From Paenibacillus algicola (lineage in GTDB: Bacteria > Bacillota > Bacilli > Paenibacillales > Paenibacillaceae): a stretch of DNA of 64,000 nucleotides. The stretch spans positions 2,228,501-2,292,500 of the forward strand of contig NZ_CP040396.1 in NCBI RefSeq assembly GCF_005577435.1, read 5' to 3'. Under the pieces are notes generated by a model that was not told the origin of the DNA, searched no databases, and was given only the letters and a program-made list of their open reading frames with translations. The position numbers were made by a program, and so were the translations under genes. Positions 9,077 through 18,540 of the stretch are shown in pieces; the stretch's first letter is position 1; every line of letters starts with the position of its first letter.

Positions 9077-10513
9077 ATGAAGCTGTTATTTGCCGCGGCA
9101 GAAGGTGTACCTTTTGTCAAAACAGGCGGACTTGCCGACGTGATTGGGGCTTTGCCCAAAGCGCTGCAAAAGGCCGGTGCTGACATCCGTATCGTGATGC
9201 CAAAGTATGGATCCATTTCCGAGGAGTATGTCTCACAGATGGAGCACGTCGGGGAGACCCGGGTGCAGGTAGGCTGGAGACGACAGTTTTGTGGTGTGGA
9301 AAAGATCGTGGAGGACGGAATTACGATCTATTTCATCGACAATGAGTATTATTTCAAACGGGATGGAATTTACGGCTATATGGACGATGGCGAACGTTTT
9401 TCCTTTTTCAATCGGGCCGTTCTGGAAATGCTGCCGCTTGTCGATTTCATGCCGGATGTCGTTCACTGTCATGACTGGCATGCAGGCATGATCCCGCTGC
9501 TGCTGGAGGCAGATTATCGGCATCGAGAGGGCTATGGTAATATCCGCTCTGTATTTACGATCCACAACCTGCTGTACCAAGGTGTATTTCCGTATGAGGT
9601 GCTGGTGGATACATTGGGACTGCATAGCCGTTACTTCCATGCTGAAGGTGTCGAGTACTACGGGAATGTGAATTTCCTGAAGGCCGGCATTGTCTATTCT
9701 GATCACGTTACAACCGTAAGTCCGACATATGCCCGTGAAATTCAGACCTCGTACTATGGCTATGGTCTCGATGGCATGCTGTCGTCCTGCGGTGACCGTT
9801 TAAGCGGCATTGTGAACGGCATCGATACCAAGAGCTATAATCCTGCTACCGATCCTCACATCGCGGTGAAATACCGCAGCAATCTGGGGAAAAAGGTCAA
9901 AAACAAGCTGCAGCTGCAGCAGGAGCTGGGCTTACCGGAATCCAGTACTGTTCCATTGATGGCGATGGTCACCCGATTGGTGGACTCCAAAGGACTGGAT
10001 CTTGTCGTTCGTATTCTGGACGAGCTGTTATATTACGACGATATTCAGATTGTTATTCTGGGTACCGGTGACCCGTCTTATGAGCACTGGTTCCGCGAGG
10101 CAGCCATTCGCTTTCCGAATAAATGCTCCGCACAGATCTCCTTCAGTGAGCCCTTGTCCCGCAAGCTGTATGCCGCCAGTGACTTGTTCTTAATGCCATC
10201 GAAGTTCGAGCCGTGCGGCATCAGCCAGCTGATTGCGCTTCGTTACGGAAGCATTCCCATCGTTCGTGAAACCGGAGGGCTGAATGATACGGTACAGGCT
10301 TATAATGAATTTACCGGCGAGGGTAACGGCTTCTCATTTACGAATTATAATGCCCACGATATGTTGAACACGATCCGCCGAGCGGAAGACATCTACCGGA
10401 AGCCGGAGCATTGGAAAAAGGTTACCAAGAACGCTATGTCCGGAGATTACAGCTGGCTGGTGTCCGCAAAGCAATACATGGATATTTATGATCTCATTAA
10501 CAGCTCAGAGTAA
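9077..10513 (+). CDS. glgA: Glycogen synthase (ADP-glucose type)
   Basis: 478 residues, normal length for bacterial GT5 glycogen synthases. The ADP-glucose site KTGGLADVIGALPKAL is near the N-terminus (residues 15-30), and the C-terminal GT-B half has KFEPCGISQLIALRYG and RETGGLNDTV. It elongates alpha-1,4-glucan with ADP-glucose made by GlgC. CAGGGGGAGAG precedes the ATG. It forms an operon with glgB and ends at a strong terminator. No glycogen phosphorylase (glgP) follows. Confidence 0.95.
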   Translation: MKLLFAAAEGVPFVKTGGLADVIGALPKALQKAGADIRIVMPKYGSISEEYVSQMEHVGETRVQVGWRRQFCGVEKIVEDGITIYFIDNEYYFKRDGIYGYMDDGERFSFFNRAVLEMLPLVDFMPDVVHCHDWHAGMIPLLLEADYRHREGYGNIRSVFTIHNLLYQGVFPYEVLVDTLGLHSRYFHAEGVEYYGNVNFLKAGIVYSDHVTTVSPTYAREIQTSYYGYGLDGMLSSCGDRLSGIVNGIDTKSYNPATDPHIAVKYRSNLGKKVKNKLQLQQELGLPESSTVPLMAMVTRLVDSKGLDLVVRILDELLYYDDIQIVILGTGDPSYEHWFREAAIRFPNKCSAQISFSEPLSRKLYAASDLFLMPSKFEPCGISQLIALRYGSIPIVRETGGLNDTVQAYNEFTGEGNGFSFTNYNAHDMLNTIRRAEDIYRKPEHWKKVTKNAMSGDYSWLVSAKQYMDIYDLINSSE

Positions 10514-10527
10514 GACGGCATGAATAC

Positions 10528-10584
10528 AAAAACTTCCGAAGCAGGGAAAGGGCGAAAGCGCCTGTCTGCTTCGGAAGTTTTTTT
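10528..10584. terminator. Bidirectional intrinsic terminator
   Basis: Long stem AACTTCCGAAGCAG/CTGCTTCGGAAGTT with A and T runs on either side. It closes glgBA on + and the convergent alpha-glycosidase on -. Confidence 0.92.
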
Positions 10585-10594
10585 GGTTTATTGT

Positions 10595-12352
10595 TCATGA
10601 AGTTTGTTCATGAAGATTTCGGCAGAGAATACGGAAGCCATAGGGATCCAGGCTAATCTTCATGATGCCGCCCTCGGTATCTACCTTTTCATTCGTAAAG
10701 GAGTCGTACCAGTCATTCTTGACGAGCGGATGAGACAGGGTGCAGGGCTGGTCGGTATTGTTCATCCAGATGATGAAATGAACCTTGTCATCGACGCGCT
10801 CATATACCACGCATGGGTCATGAGGGTCAGCCTTGAGGAATCGGAAGCGGCCTTCGCGCAGTGCTTTATGCTTGCGCCGTAACCCGATCATAAGCTGGTA
10901 GAAATCATACAGCTCCCGCTGCTGCTTGTCGGGATCCCATTCCATACATTTACGGCAATCGGGATCATCGCCACCGGTCAAGCCAATCTCATCGCCGTAG
11001 AAGATACATGGGGTTCCCATATATGTAAACAGAAATACGACGGTCAGCTTCATTTTGCGGATGTCATGTCCGACCCGGGTAAGCAAGCGCGGTGTATCAT
11101 GGCTGCACAGCATATTGAATACAACTTCATTCGTTTGCTGCGGGTAGCGCATGATCAAGGAGGCCATATTATCAGCAAACGTACGCCCATCCAGTTCTCC
11201 ATTGAAGAAGCTGAGCACCTTGTCAGCGAACGGATAATTCATGACGGAATCAAACTCGTCGCCCATCAGCCAGTTCAGGGAATCGGACCAGACCTCGCCG
11301 ACAATATAAGCCTCCGGGTTCGCACCCTTTACAACCTTGCGGAAGTCTCGCCAGAACTCATGGTCAATCTCATTCGCGACATCGAGCCTCCAGCCATCCA
11401 GCTTGATTTCCTTGATCCAATATTCGGCGACATCAAGCAGGTACTGCTTGACCTCCGGATTCGCTGTATTGAATTTGGGCATATTGGCAAAAAATCCGAA
11501 CGTATCGTAGGTTGGTATGCCTTCATGCACTGTACATGGAAACTCATTCACATGAAACCAGTCTGCATAGCGGGAGTTCTCTCCGTTCTCCATTACATCC
11601 TTGAACGGCCCGAATTGATCACTGCAATGATTGAACACCGCGTCCAGCATGACACGAATTCCTCGCTCATGGCAGGCTTCCACCAGCTCCTTCAACAGCT
11701 CATTACTGCCAAGATGAGGGTCTACCTGCTTATAGTCTACAATGTCATATTTATGGTTGGAGGGGGAGAGGAATAAGGGGGTAAAATAGATTGCATTAAT
11801 GCCGAGATCCAACAGGTCATCCAGGTGATCCATTACGCCCTGCAGGTCGCCGCCAAAAAAATTGTCCAGCTGAGGCTGACCGCCCCAAGGCTCCGTTCCC
11901 TCAGGGTCATTAGAGGGATCTCCATTGGCAAAGCGCTCCGGCATGATCTGATAAAATACTGCCTCCTTGGCCCAGGCCGGAACCTTAAATACATCAATCT
12001 CATGGATGTAAGGAAACTCGAAATAGCCCCCTGGAGGGTAAGGGTAATCAGAGCAGAAGCCATTGTCGATGAGATAGACGGTTTCATCCCCTTTATGGAA
12101 GCGGAAGCCGTAAGACAAACGTTTGTACATTGGATTTACGGCACACTCCCAATAATCAAACATCCCGTCAGACGCTGCTTTTTCCATCGTAATCTCAAAA
12201 TACGTACGATCCCAGTCATATTTATCGCCGGTCAGTGCCATCACACTGTCCACGTCATCCTTCTGGGTGCGGACACGCAGGTGAATGGTTGAAGTATCAT
12301 AAGCGTAAGCCCACTTGTCTCGGGGAACATGGTAGATTGCTTCGAGCAGCAT
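10595..12352 (-). CDS. Alpha-glycosidase, neopullulanase/cyclomaltodextrinase type (GH13_20)
   Basis: 585 residues, typical for this subfamily. The N-terminal CBM34 domain begins MLLEAIYHVPRDKWAYAYD; the barrel has GINAIYFTPLF, DAVFNH, nucleophile Asp324 (GWRLDVANE), acid Glu353 (GEVWSD) and Asp419 (CSHDTPR). There is no signal peptide, so it should act in the cytosol on maltodextrins, cyclodextrins or glycogen-derived oligosaccharides. GGAGGTG precedes the ATG. It converges on glgA and shares its terminator, so it may take part in glycogen or maltodextrin breakdown; this is inference from position. Confidence 0.92.
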   Translation of the reverse strand: MLLEAIYHVPRDKWAYAYDTSTIHLRVRTQKDDVDSVMALTGDKYDWDRTYFEITMEKAASDGMFDYWECAVNPMYKRLSYGFRFHKGDETVYLIDNGFCSDYPYPPGGYFEFPYIHEIDVFKVPAWAKEAVFYQIMPERFANGDPSNDPEGTEPWGGQPQLDNFFGGDLQGVMDHLDDLLDLGINAIYFTPLFLSPSNHKYDIVDYKQVDPHLGSNELLKELVEACHERGIRVMLDAVFNHCSDQFGPFKDVMENGENSRYADWFHVNEFPCTVHEGIPTYDTFGFFANMPKFNTANPEVKQYLLDVAEYWIKEIKLDGWRLDVANEIDHEFWRDFRKVVKGANPEAYIVGEVWSDSLNWLMGDEFDSVMNYPFADKVLSFFNGELDGRTFADNMASLIMRYPQQTNEVVFNMLCSHDTPRLLTRVGHDIRKMKLTVVFLFTYMGTPCIFYGDEIGLTGGDDPDCRKCMEWDPDKQQRELYDFYQLMIGLRRKHKALREGRFRFLKADPHDPCVVYERVDDKVHFIIWMNNTDQPCTLSHPLVKNDWYDSFTNEKVDTEGGIMKISLDPYGFRILCRNLHEQTS

Positions 12353-12557
12353 GGCAGCACCTCCAATACATTTATTCAGTCAGTAGGGTTTAATAACCAG
12401 CCAGCTTGTCTATTGAATCAAAACAGGAATTTTTTTCTTCATATAAAAAGAAGGAGGCTGGAATCAGAGAATTGACCATGGTTAAGATAAAATATGCCTG
12501 AAATCACTCGTTAATACACAGGTCCAACATTTTTTCATGAAAATAAATGGAAGAGGA

Positions 12558-12586
12558 TTGAATAATCATACACACTGGTCTATAAT
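12558..12586 (+). promoter_or_regulatory. Sigma-A-type promoter for the amino-acid ABC operon
   Basis: TTGAAT, a 17-bp spacer and TATAAT, 54 bp before the GTG start at 12640. The 287-bp gap from 12353 holds this and AT-rich DNA; I see no riboswitch in it. Confidence 0.7.
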
Positions 12587-12639
12587 AACTCAGTCATCAA
12601 GATCACCTACAGATACAATGAAGAGGAGAGAGTGCAAAC

Positions 12640-14082
12640 GTGAGAACCAAAATAAAAATGTCCATGCTTATGCTTCTGGTTATGTTGCTGTCTTTTGGCA
12701 GCGTGGCTGGCGCTGAGGGTGTGAAAAAGACAATCATTCTGGGCACAAGCGCAGACTATATGCCTTATGAATTTCACAAAACCATTGATGGCGTCGATAC
12801 CATCGTTGGCTTTGATATTGAAATTGCCAAGGAGATCGCCAAGGATCTGGGTGCGGAACTGATCATCAAGGATACGTCCTTTGATGCGCTGTTACCGGAG
12901 TTAACCAGCGGCCGGGTCGATTTCGTTATTTCTGGCATGAATCCGACGGAGGAGCGCCGCCAGAGCATTGACTTCTCCATCCCGTATTATCGGGCAGAGC
13001 AGTCGGTCATCGTCCGCAAGGAGGACGAAGAGAAGTACAGCACTATGGAGAGCCTGGAAGGCGCAAGAATTGGTGTTCAGAAGGCGTCGGTTCAAGAGGG
13101 CATCGCCTCAAAGATTTCAAATGCCACGGTAACGTCGCTGGACAAAATCCCGGATCTCCTTCTGCAGCTGGAAAGCGGCCGGGTGGATGCGGTCATCGCC
13201 GAGTATCCCATTGCCAACGCCAATATGAATGCTGAAACGATGGCGATCACGGCTGCTGTGCCACAAAGTGAAAATGACGAGTATGCCGTCGGTGTGCGCA
13301 AGAACAATGAGGAGCTGCTGAACAGCATTAATCAGACGCTGCAGCGCCTGATCGAGAATGATCTGGTGCAGCAGTATGTGGATGAAGCAGGCGATCTTGC
13401 CGCAGGACGCGTGAAGGAGCAGCTGAACACCGTTGAATTTTTTTGGAAATATCGCGACTATTACCTGAAAGGCATCCAATACACTTTGCTGATATCCGCG
13501 CTTGGAGTATTTTTCGGCTTTATTCTGGGCCTGCTTTTGGCACTGATGAGAATGTCCGGCATGGCTGTTCTGCGCTGGATTGCTGTCAGCTATATCGAGG
13601 TGCTGCGGGGGACGCCGATGCTGGTGCAGCTCTTCATCATTCATTACAGTTTGACCTCGTTTGGCATTAACTTCACGCCAATCCAGTCCGGTGTATTGAC
13701 GCTCTCTTTGAATAGCGCAGCCTATCTTGCTGAAATATTCCGGGCAGGCATTCAGGGAGTGGACCGGGGACAGCTGGAAGCCGCGAGGTCCCTCGGGATG
13801 AGCCGCAAGCAAGCGATGAGGCATGTCATTCTTCCGCAGGCATTTAAGGGCGTTCTGCCGGCCATTGGCAACGAGTTTATTGTCATCATCAAGGAATCGT
13901 CTATCGTGTCTTTTATCGGCGTATTCGATCTGATGTATCAAGCGCAAATTTTGCGGGGCAGCACCTATGCTCCATTAAATCCGCTGCTGGTTGCGGCCAT
14001 CATATACTTTATACTCACCTTCACGCTCTCGAAGCTGATGGGTGTGCTGGAAAGGAAGCTGAGCTCAAGTGATCAACGTTAA
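12640..14082 (+). CDS. Amino-acid ABC transporter, fused substrate-binding protein and permease
   Basis: 480 residues. A signal segment (about 1-25) precedes a family-3 periplasmic-type binding domain (about 30-255; [17 protein letters not shown] start, [24 protein letters not shown]). This is followed by a permease domain with several membrane helices (about 270-475) and the EAA loop [14 protein letters not shown]. It resembles GlnH-GlnP fusions of Firmicutes, where one polypeptide binds and translocates glutamine or another polar amino acid. The start is GTG at 12640 after GAGGAGAG. It overlaps the ATPase gene by 14 bp. Confidence 0.9.
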   Translation: MRTKIKMSMLMLLVMLLSFGSVAGAEGVKKTIILGTSADYMPYEFHKTIDGVDTIVGFDIEIAKEIAKDLGAELIIKDTSFDALLPELTSGRVDFVISGMNPTEERRQSIDFSIPYYRAEQSVIVRKEDEEKYSTMESLEGARIGVQKASVQEGIASKISNATVTSLDKIPDLLLQLESGRVDAVIAEYPIANANMNAETMAITAAVPQSENDEYAVGVRKNNEELLNSINQTLQRLIENDLVQQYVDEAGDLAAGRVKEQLNTVEFFWKYRDYYLKGIQYTLLISALGVFFGFILGLLLALMRMSGMAVLRWIAVSYIEVLRGTPMLVQLFIIHYSLTSFGINFTPIQSGVLTLSLNSAAYLAEIFRAGIQGVDRGQLEAARSLGMSRKQAMRHVILPQAFKGVLPAIGNEFIVIIKESSIVSFIGVFDLMYQAQILRGSTYAPLNPLLVAAIIYFILTFTLSKLMGVLERKLSSSDQR

Positions 14083-14791
14083 GAATTTGCATAAATCCTT
14101 CGGTAAAGTTGATATTTTGAAAGGCATGGATGTGGAGATTCAAAAGGGTGAGGTTGTCGTTGTCATCGGTCCCAGCGGCTCGGGCAAGAGCACCTTTCTC
14201 CGCTGCCTGAATCTGCTGGAGGAGCCGACGTCCGGTGAAATTATGTTTGAAGGCAAGAATATTACCGCGAAGAATCATAACATCAATGAAACCCGGGAAA
14301 AGATGGGGATGGTATTTCAGCAATTTAATTTGTTCCCGCATAAAAGCGTGTTAGAGAACATTACCCTGGCACCGATTCAGGTTCAAGGCATGTCATCCGC
14401 AGAAGCAGAAGCCATTGCAGATGAGCTGCTCACAACCGTGGGTCTGCTGGACAAGAAAGGGGCGTATCCGTCACAATTGTCCGGCGGCCAAAAGCAGCGG
14501 ATTGCTATTGCAAGGGCACTCGCCATGCGTCCGCATGTCATGCTGTTTGATGAGCCGACCTCAGCGCTGGACCCTGAAATGGTCGGTGAAGTGCTGGAGG
14601 TGATGAAGAAGCTTGCAATGAACGGCATGACCATGGTGATCGTCACGCATGAGATGGGCTTCGCCCGGGAGGTTGGCGACCGCATTCTGTTCATTGACCA
14701 GGGCAGCATTGCCGAGGAAGGGACCCCGGAGCAGATTTTCACCCAGGCGAAGCATCCTCGTACCCGGGAGTTTCTGAGCAAAGTTCTGTAA
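14069..14791 (+). CDS. Amino-acid ABC transporter ATP-binding protein
   Basis: 240 residues, GlnQ/HisP type. Walker [11 protein letters not shown]-loop [10 protein letters not shown], signature LSGGQKQR, Walker [14 protein letters not shown] and H-loop [11 protein letters not shown] are all present. GTG at 14069 follows AAAGGAAG and overlaps the upstream permease gene, so the two are coupled and together make a complete importer. A terminator follows within 20 bp. Confidence 0.95.
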   Translation: MINVKNLHKSFGKVDILKGMDVEIQKGEVVVVIGPSGSGKSTFLRCLNLLEEPTSGEIMFEGKNITAKNHNINETREKMGMVFQQFNLFPHKSVLENITLAPIQVQGMSSAEAEAIADELLTTVGLLDKKGAYPSQLSGGQKQRIAIARALAMRPHVMLFDEPTSALDPEMVGEVLEVMKKLAMNGMTMVIVTHEMGFAREVGDRILFIDQGSIAEEGTPEQIFTQAKHPRTREFLSKVL

Positions 14792-14808
14792 TAGGGTGTT
14801 TCGATTCT

Positions 14809-14845
14809 AAGCCGGTTCCTCTATTGGAGGTTCCGGCTTCTTTTC
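14809..14845 (+). terminator. Intrinsic terminator
   Basis: AAGCCGGTTCCTC pairs with GAGGTTCCGGCTT except for an internal TT/TT bulge, followed by a T-rich stretch. Confidence 0.85.
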
Positions 14846-14882
14846 GTTTCGCTTAGATTGGCAGCATTTTCATGCGGAATTA

Positions 14883-14909
14883 GTTACAAAATCGTGATAT
14901 ATTTGTAAC
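14883..14909. promoter_or_regulatory. Perfect inverted repeat before the LysM-3D gene
   Basis: GTTACAAA and TTTGTAAC, 11 bp apart, lie 24 bp upstream of the start codon, in the promoter zone. This looks like an operator. WalR often controls such wall genes, but its sites are direct repeats (TGTWAH-N5-TGTWAH), so the regulator is open. Confidence 0.45.
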
Positions 14910-14933
14910 CAACTTACCACAGGAGGCAGCTAG

Positions 14934-15602
14934 ATGAACAGACGTTTGCGAAACAAAAGGATGCAGAGCAGTAAAGCATTAAAATGGTTTACCGCCGCCA
15001 TAATGGCATGCACCATGACCGCTGGACTTGCAATTCCGAAAGCAGAAGCAGCACGGATACATACAGCCAAGCAGGGAGATACCTTTTATTTGTTATCCAA
15101 GCAGTATAACGTGAATCTGACTACGTTGATGAAGGAGAATCCTTCCATTCACGCCCTGAACATTTATCCCGGTCTAAAGATTACAATTCCTGGCATCAGC
15201 GCGAAGCCAGGTGTGTTTGTACCAAGCCTGAATGTCTTCCCAGACCAAAAGATCGTCGAGGCTTGGGGAAAAACCTTTAGCTACAGTAAGACGCTGGGGG
15301 TCAGAGCGACGGCCTATTCCTCGGACGCTGCCGAGAACGGGGGCTGGGGGGCTGTGGATTACTTCGGCAACCCTCTTGTGCTGGGCACTATTGCTGTAGA
15401 CCCCAAGGTCATTCCCTTAGGCACCAAGGTGCTGGTGACCGGACATGCGCATCCTGGACTGCCTAAAAAAGCCTTTGTAGCTGTTGCACGGGATATTGGC
15501 GGAGCGATTAAAGGCAATAAGATCGACATCTTTATCCCTGGTTCTCAGCAGTCAGTCAGAATGTTCGGATTTCAGGATATCAAGCTTTATTTCATTCAAT
15601 AA
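14934..15602 (+). CDS. Secreted LysM and 3D-domain protein
   Basis: 222 residues. A basic N-terminus and signal peptide end near AEA (about residue 40). One LysM domain (about 43-88; AKQGDTFYLLSKQYNVNLTTLM) should bind peptidoglycan. The C-terminal 3D domain (about 115-222) has the conserved Asp pattern in IAVDPKVIPLGTKVLV, VARDIGGAIKG and KIDIFIP, as in lytic-transglycosylase-like YocH, MltA and Rpf-type folds. The likely role is wall turnover. CAGGAGGCAG precedes the ATG. Monocistronic, between two hairpins. Confidence 0.88.
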   Translation: MNRRLRNKRMQSSKALKWFTAAIMACTMTAGLAIPKAEAARIHTAKQGDTFYLLSKQYNVNLTTLMKENPSIHALNIYPGLKITIPGISAKPGVFVPSLNVFPDQKIVEAWGKTFSYSKTLGVRATAYSSDAAENGGWGAVDYFGNPLVLGTIAVDPKVIPLGTKVLVTGHAHPGLPKKAFVAVARDIGGAIKGNKIDIFIPGSQQSVRMFGFQDIKLYFIQ

Positions 15603-15609
15603 TTCAAAC

Positions 15610-15644
15610 AAGGCCGCTTCCGTGGATGCTCTGGAAGCGGCCTT
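15610..15644. terminator. Hairpin between convergent genes
   Basis: AAGGCCGCTTCC and GGAAGCGGCCTT form a perfect 12-bp stem between the LysM-3D gene (+) and the deacetylase (-). T runs are weak on both sides. Confidence 0.7.
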
Positions 15645-15674
15645 ATGATGTTATGAGGCGCAGATCGGTTCGAT

Positions 15675-16454
15675 TCAACGCGGCTCAGACAAAGACAATA
15701 GCTCAGGTAAGGTAACAAACTCATAGCCTTGGCTGCGAAGCTCGGTAATAATCTCCGGCAAAGCCTCAATCGTTCCACTCAAATCCGAGCCGGTTCCTCC
15801 GCCTGCATGCTGCAGCACGATGGCCCCCGGACCGGCTGCTGACAGTACATTGCTCTTCACCTCATCTTTGCCGAGCCCTTTCCAGTCCAGGGAGTCCACG
15901 TTCCAATTTACAATCTTGTATTGGTGCTTACGTGCCCAAAGCAGCTGTTCTTCAGTAATATCGCCGTAAGGGGGACGAATGAGCAAGGTGGCCTCGCCAG
16001 TAATCTTCTGAATGATCTCATTCGTACGTTGAATCTGATCCTGAAATTGGATCAGGCTCAGCTTGCCGAACTGAGCGTGATTGTATGAATGGTTGCCGAT
16101 GGCATGCCCTTCCTGCTTCATTCGAAGAACAAGCTCGGGATGCTTTTCGGCCCGGCTGCCGACCACGAAGAAGGTCGCTTTGACGCCATGCTCTTTCAAG
16201 GCATCCAGCACCTGGGGGGTGAAGCGCGGATCAGGCACATCATCAAAAGTTAAAGCGATTTGCTGTGAAGAGAGCCCCTTAGTACGAAAGGTGTCCGGAT
16301 ACTTTTTGATCAACTGACTTAAGGTCAGAGGATCTGACCGTCCGCTCCGCGGGTTGGTGTCCATGCTGCTGGAAGCCATAGCAGCTTCCGGTGATGACAT
16401 CAGCAACACGACCAGGAGCATCAGACATCTGCTGATGAAGGCAGTGTATTTCAC
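15675..16454 (-). CDS. Secreted polysaccharide deacetylase
   Basis: 259 residues with a signal peptide (about 1-27) and a NodB domain (CE4). Motif 1 TFDDVPD gives catalytic Asp71 and metal Asp72; motif 2 HSYNH gives metal ligands His122 and His126; motif 3 RPPYG and motif 4 NVDSLDW follow. The likely substrate is peptidoglycan or another GlcNAc polymer at the cell surface. The start is GTG at 16454 with AAAGGAG upstream. It converges with the LysM-3D gene, so two wall-modifying enzymes sit together. Confidence 0.9.
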   Translation of the reverse strand: MKYTAFISRCLMLLVVLLMSSPEAAMASSSMDTNPRSGRSDPLTLSQLIKKYPDTFRTKGLSSQQIALTFDDVPDPRFTPQVLDALKEHGVKATFFVVGSRAEKHPELVLRMKQEGHAIGNHSYNHAQFGKLSLIQFQDQIQRTNEIIQKITGEATLLIRPPYGDITEEQLLWARKHQYKIVNWNVDSLDWKGLGKDEVKSNVLSAAGPGAIVLQHAGGGTGSDLSGTIEALPEIITELRSQGYEFVTLPELLSLSEPR

Positions 16455-16543
16455 AAGACTCCGCTCCTTTTTATTTTTTTATGGTATTCCCTGGCAGCGG
16501 TGAAAATATGCTATGGGGATGAATATTAAAGCATTCCAGCGTT

Positions 16544-16572
16544 TTGGATGCCTGGTTTAAAGGGTGTATAAT
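16544..16572 (+). promoter_or_regulatory. Sigma-A-type promoter for the ene-reductase gene
   Basis: TTGGAT, a 17-bp spacer and TATAAT. The expected transcription start near 16579 makes a GTG at 16581 untenable and supports a start at 16605 or 16614. Confidence 0.75.
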
Positions 16573-16613
16573 AAAGGAGCGTGAACTATTTAAGCACGGA
16601 AGGAATGAATGTT

Positions 16614-17645
16614 GTGGCTGACTTATTTACACCATATAGCTTTCATAATTTAACGTTAAAAAACCGGATCGTCATGCCTCCCATGTGTCAATATTCCGTT
16701 CAGGCGGAGGATGGCAAGCCTAATGACTGGCATTTCGTCCATTATGTCAGCCGTGCTGTCGGTGGAACGGGTCTCATTATCGTAGAAATGACGGCAGTCG
16801 AGCCGGACGGCCGAATTACGAATCGGGATACCGGTATATGGAGTGATGAGCATATTCCGGCATATCGCAGGATTGTGGAAAGTGTTCATACCTATGGCAC
16901 CAAGATCGGAATTCAGCTCGGTCATGCGGGACGAAAGGCGCAGGATGCGGATCCGCCAGCAGCTCCTTCCAATATTCCGTTTAGCTCCACCTATAAAATG
17001 CCTGCAGCGATGTCAGCTGAGGACATTGAGAATGTGATCAACTCTTTTCGGGAGGGGGCCAGACGGGCGGTGGAAGCGGGCTTTGATACGGTGGAAATTC
17101 ACGGTGCCCACGGATACTTGATCCATCAGTTTCATTCGCCGCTTAGCAACGAGCGCGAGGATGAATTTGGACAGGATTACGCTCTCTTCGGTGAGCGCGT
17201 AGTTCAAGCGGTCAAAGAAGTTGTGCCTGCCGGCATGCCGATTATGATGCGGGTGTCTGCAATGGAATATGTGGATGGCGGCTATGGCTTGGATTACTGC
17301 GCAGAAATATGTCAAAGGTACAAGGCCGCGGGAGTTGATCTCTTTCATGTGACTTCCGGAGGAGAGGGTCCCATTGGCTCCGACGGAGGGCCGAAGGCGG
17401 TGCCGGGGTACCAGGTGGAGATGGCCTCTGCATTGAAGCAGAAGCTGCAGGTGCCAGTGATCGCCGTCGGGCTGCTTGATGAATATCAGGCGGCGCAGGA
17501 TGTGGTATTGTCCGGTAAAGCGGATCTGGTAGCCGTAGGCCGGGGGATGCTAAACGACCCGTACTGGGCGCTGCATGCCTCCCATGCACTGCAGGGTGAA
17601 CAGAAGGTGCCGAAAGCCTACGAGCGTGGCTTTCCCAAAAAATAA
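16614..17645 (+). CDS. namA: NADPH dehydrogenase, old yellow enzyme family (NamA/YqjM type)
   Basis: About 343 residues. An FMN-binding TIM barrel that reduces activated C=C bonds with NADPH. It starts VADLFTPYSF, lining up with the N-terminus of YqjM-type enzymes; Cys25 and Tyr27 in PMCQYS match the redox-tuning Cys and Tyr of that subclass; HGAHGYL holds the ligand-binding His pair. I use GTG 16614 because of this alignment and GGAAGGA 9 bp upstream; ATG 16605 is the alternative. Likely role: detoxification of enals and nitro compounds. It has its own promoter. Confidence 0.88.
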   Translation: MADLFTPYSFHNLTLKNRIVMPPMCQYSVQAEDGKPNDWHFVHYVSRAVGGTGLIIVEMTAVEPDGRITNRDTGIWSDEHIPAYRRIVESVHTYGTKIGIQLGHAGRKAQDADPPAAPSNIPFSSTYKMPAAMSAEDIENVINSFREGARRAVEAGFDTVEIHGAHGYLIHQFHSPLSNEREDEFGQDYALFGERVVQAVKEVVPAGMPIMMRVSAMEYVDGGYGLDYCAEICQRYKAAGVDLFHVTSGGEGPIGSDGGPKAVPGYQVEMASALKQKLQVPVIAVGLLDEYQAAQDVVLSGKADLVAVGRGMLNDPYWALHASHALQGEQKVPKAYERGFPKK

Positions 17646-17665
17646 TGAATTCTCGTGCATTTTCG

Positions 17666-17691
17666 TGAAACCATGCGCAACCTGCTGCGTA
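17666..17691 (+). promoter_or_regulatory. Sigma-W-type ECF promoter for the pspA operon
   Basis: TGAAAC, exactly 16 bp, then CGTA: a perfect match to the Bacillus sigma-W consensus, 53 bp before the pspA ATG. In B. subtilis the pspA homologue is sigma-W dependent, which supports the call. Confidence 0.85.
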
Positions 17692-17743
17692 TTCATTTAG
17701 CAAGTGAACCTACTAATAAGAAAATTTCAGGAGGAACAATACC

Positions 17744-18418
17744 ATGTCCATTTTCAAAAGACTGCGTGATCTGACCATGTCCAATATCAATGCGATGATC
17801 GATAAGGCCGAGGATCCCATCAAGCTGACGGATCAATACATTCGGGATATGACAGAAGACCTGGAGGATGCCGAGAAGGCCGTAGCAGCACAGATCGCGA
17901 TTGAGAAGCGCTTTAAGGCTCTGTTCGAAGAGCAGCAGGCGCTGGCCGAGAAGCGTACGCAGCAGGCTCATACTGCAGCACAGGCACAGAACGTGGATCT
18001 GGCGCGCCGGGCGCTGGAGGAGAAGAAGACGGCTGAAGCCAAGCGGGATGAATACAAGGCAAGCTATGATCAGAACAAGGCTGCCGCCGATAACCTTCGT
18101 GCCAAGCTGGACGAAATGCGCAAGCAGCTTACCGCGATGAAGAACAAGCGCGAGACCCTGGTTGCCCGTTATAATGCAGCGAAAGCTCAAACCGAAATTA
18201 ACAAAGCGATGAACGGCTTCAGCAGTGACTCCGCATCATCAGGGCTGAAGCGCATGGAAGAGAAAATGCTTCAGATGGAGGCACGTGCCGAGGCGGGCAA
18301 TGAGCTGAACGCCAAAGAGAAGTCGCTGGATGATGAGTTTGAAGCGCTGGGCAAGGATAAGGCCGTTGAAGACGAGCTGGCAGCGCTGATGAAGCAATAC
18401 GAGAACAAGAACGAATAG
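17744..18418 (+). CDS. pspA: Phage-shock protein A (PspA/IM30 family)
   Basis: 224 residues, almost entirely charged coiled-coil, starting with an amphipathic helix (MSIFKRLRDLTMSNINAMID), as in PspA, IM30 and Vipp1. It should oligomerise on the inner face of the membrane and protect it under envelope stress. CAGGAGG precedes the ATG. It is the first gene of a four-gene unit with DUF350, DUF4178 and DUF4247 genes behind a sigma-W-type promoter. A hairpin at 18460 may reduce read-through to the rest. Confidence 0.93.
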   Translation: MSIFKRLRDLTMSNINAMIDKAEDPIKLTDQYIRDMTEDLEDAEKAVAAQIAIEKRFKALFEEQQALAEKRTQQAHTAAQAQNVDLARRALEEKKTAEAKRDEYKASYDQNKAAADNLRAKLDEMRKQLTAMKNKRETLVARYNAAKAQTEINKAMNGFSSDSASSGLKRMEEKMLQMEARAEAGNELNAKEKSLDDEFEALGKDKAVEDELAALMKQYENKNE

Positions 18419-18459
18419 CAGTAAGCCGCTGCTGGAACAGCGGCGGATCTATGGATCAT

Positions 18460-18503
18460 AACGGAGGAGAATGAGCGCTGGATGCGAGCTTTTCCTCCGT
18501 TTT
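18460..18503 (+). terminator. Intra-operon hairpin after pspA
   Basis: AACGGAGGA and TCCTCCGTT form a 9-bp stem with a 24-nt loop, followed by TTTCC. It lies between pspA and the DUF350 gene, so it may be an attenuator giving more pspA than downstream transcript. Confidence 0.5.
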
Positions 18504-18540
18504 CCATGAGGTTACAAGCCTATTATGACGGAGGTTGAGT

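Noticed and set aside
13117..13947. 276-codon open frame on the minus strand inside the amino-acid ABC permease
   Set aside because: It lies fully antisense to a gene with complete family motifs, lacks a ribosome site and has no recognisable domain. Similar antisense frames at 11066-11776, 61296-62051 and 62668-63522 were rejected for the same reason.
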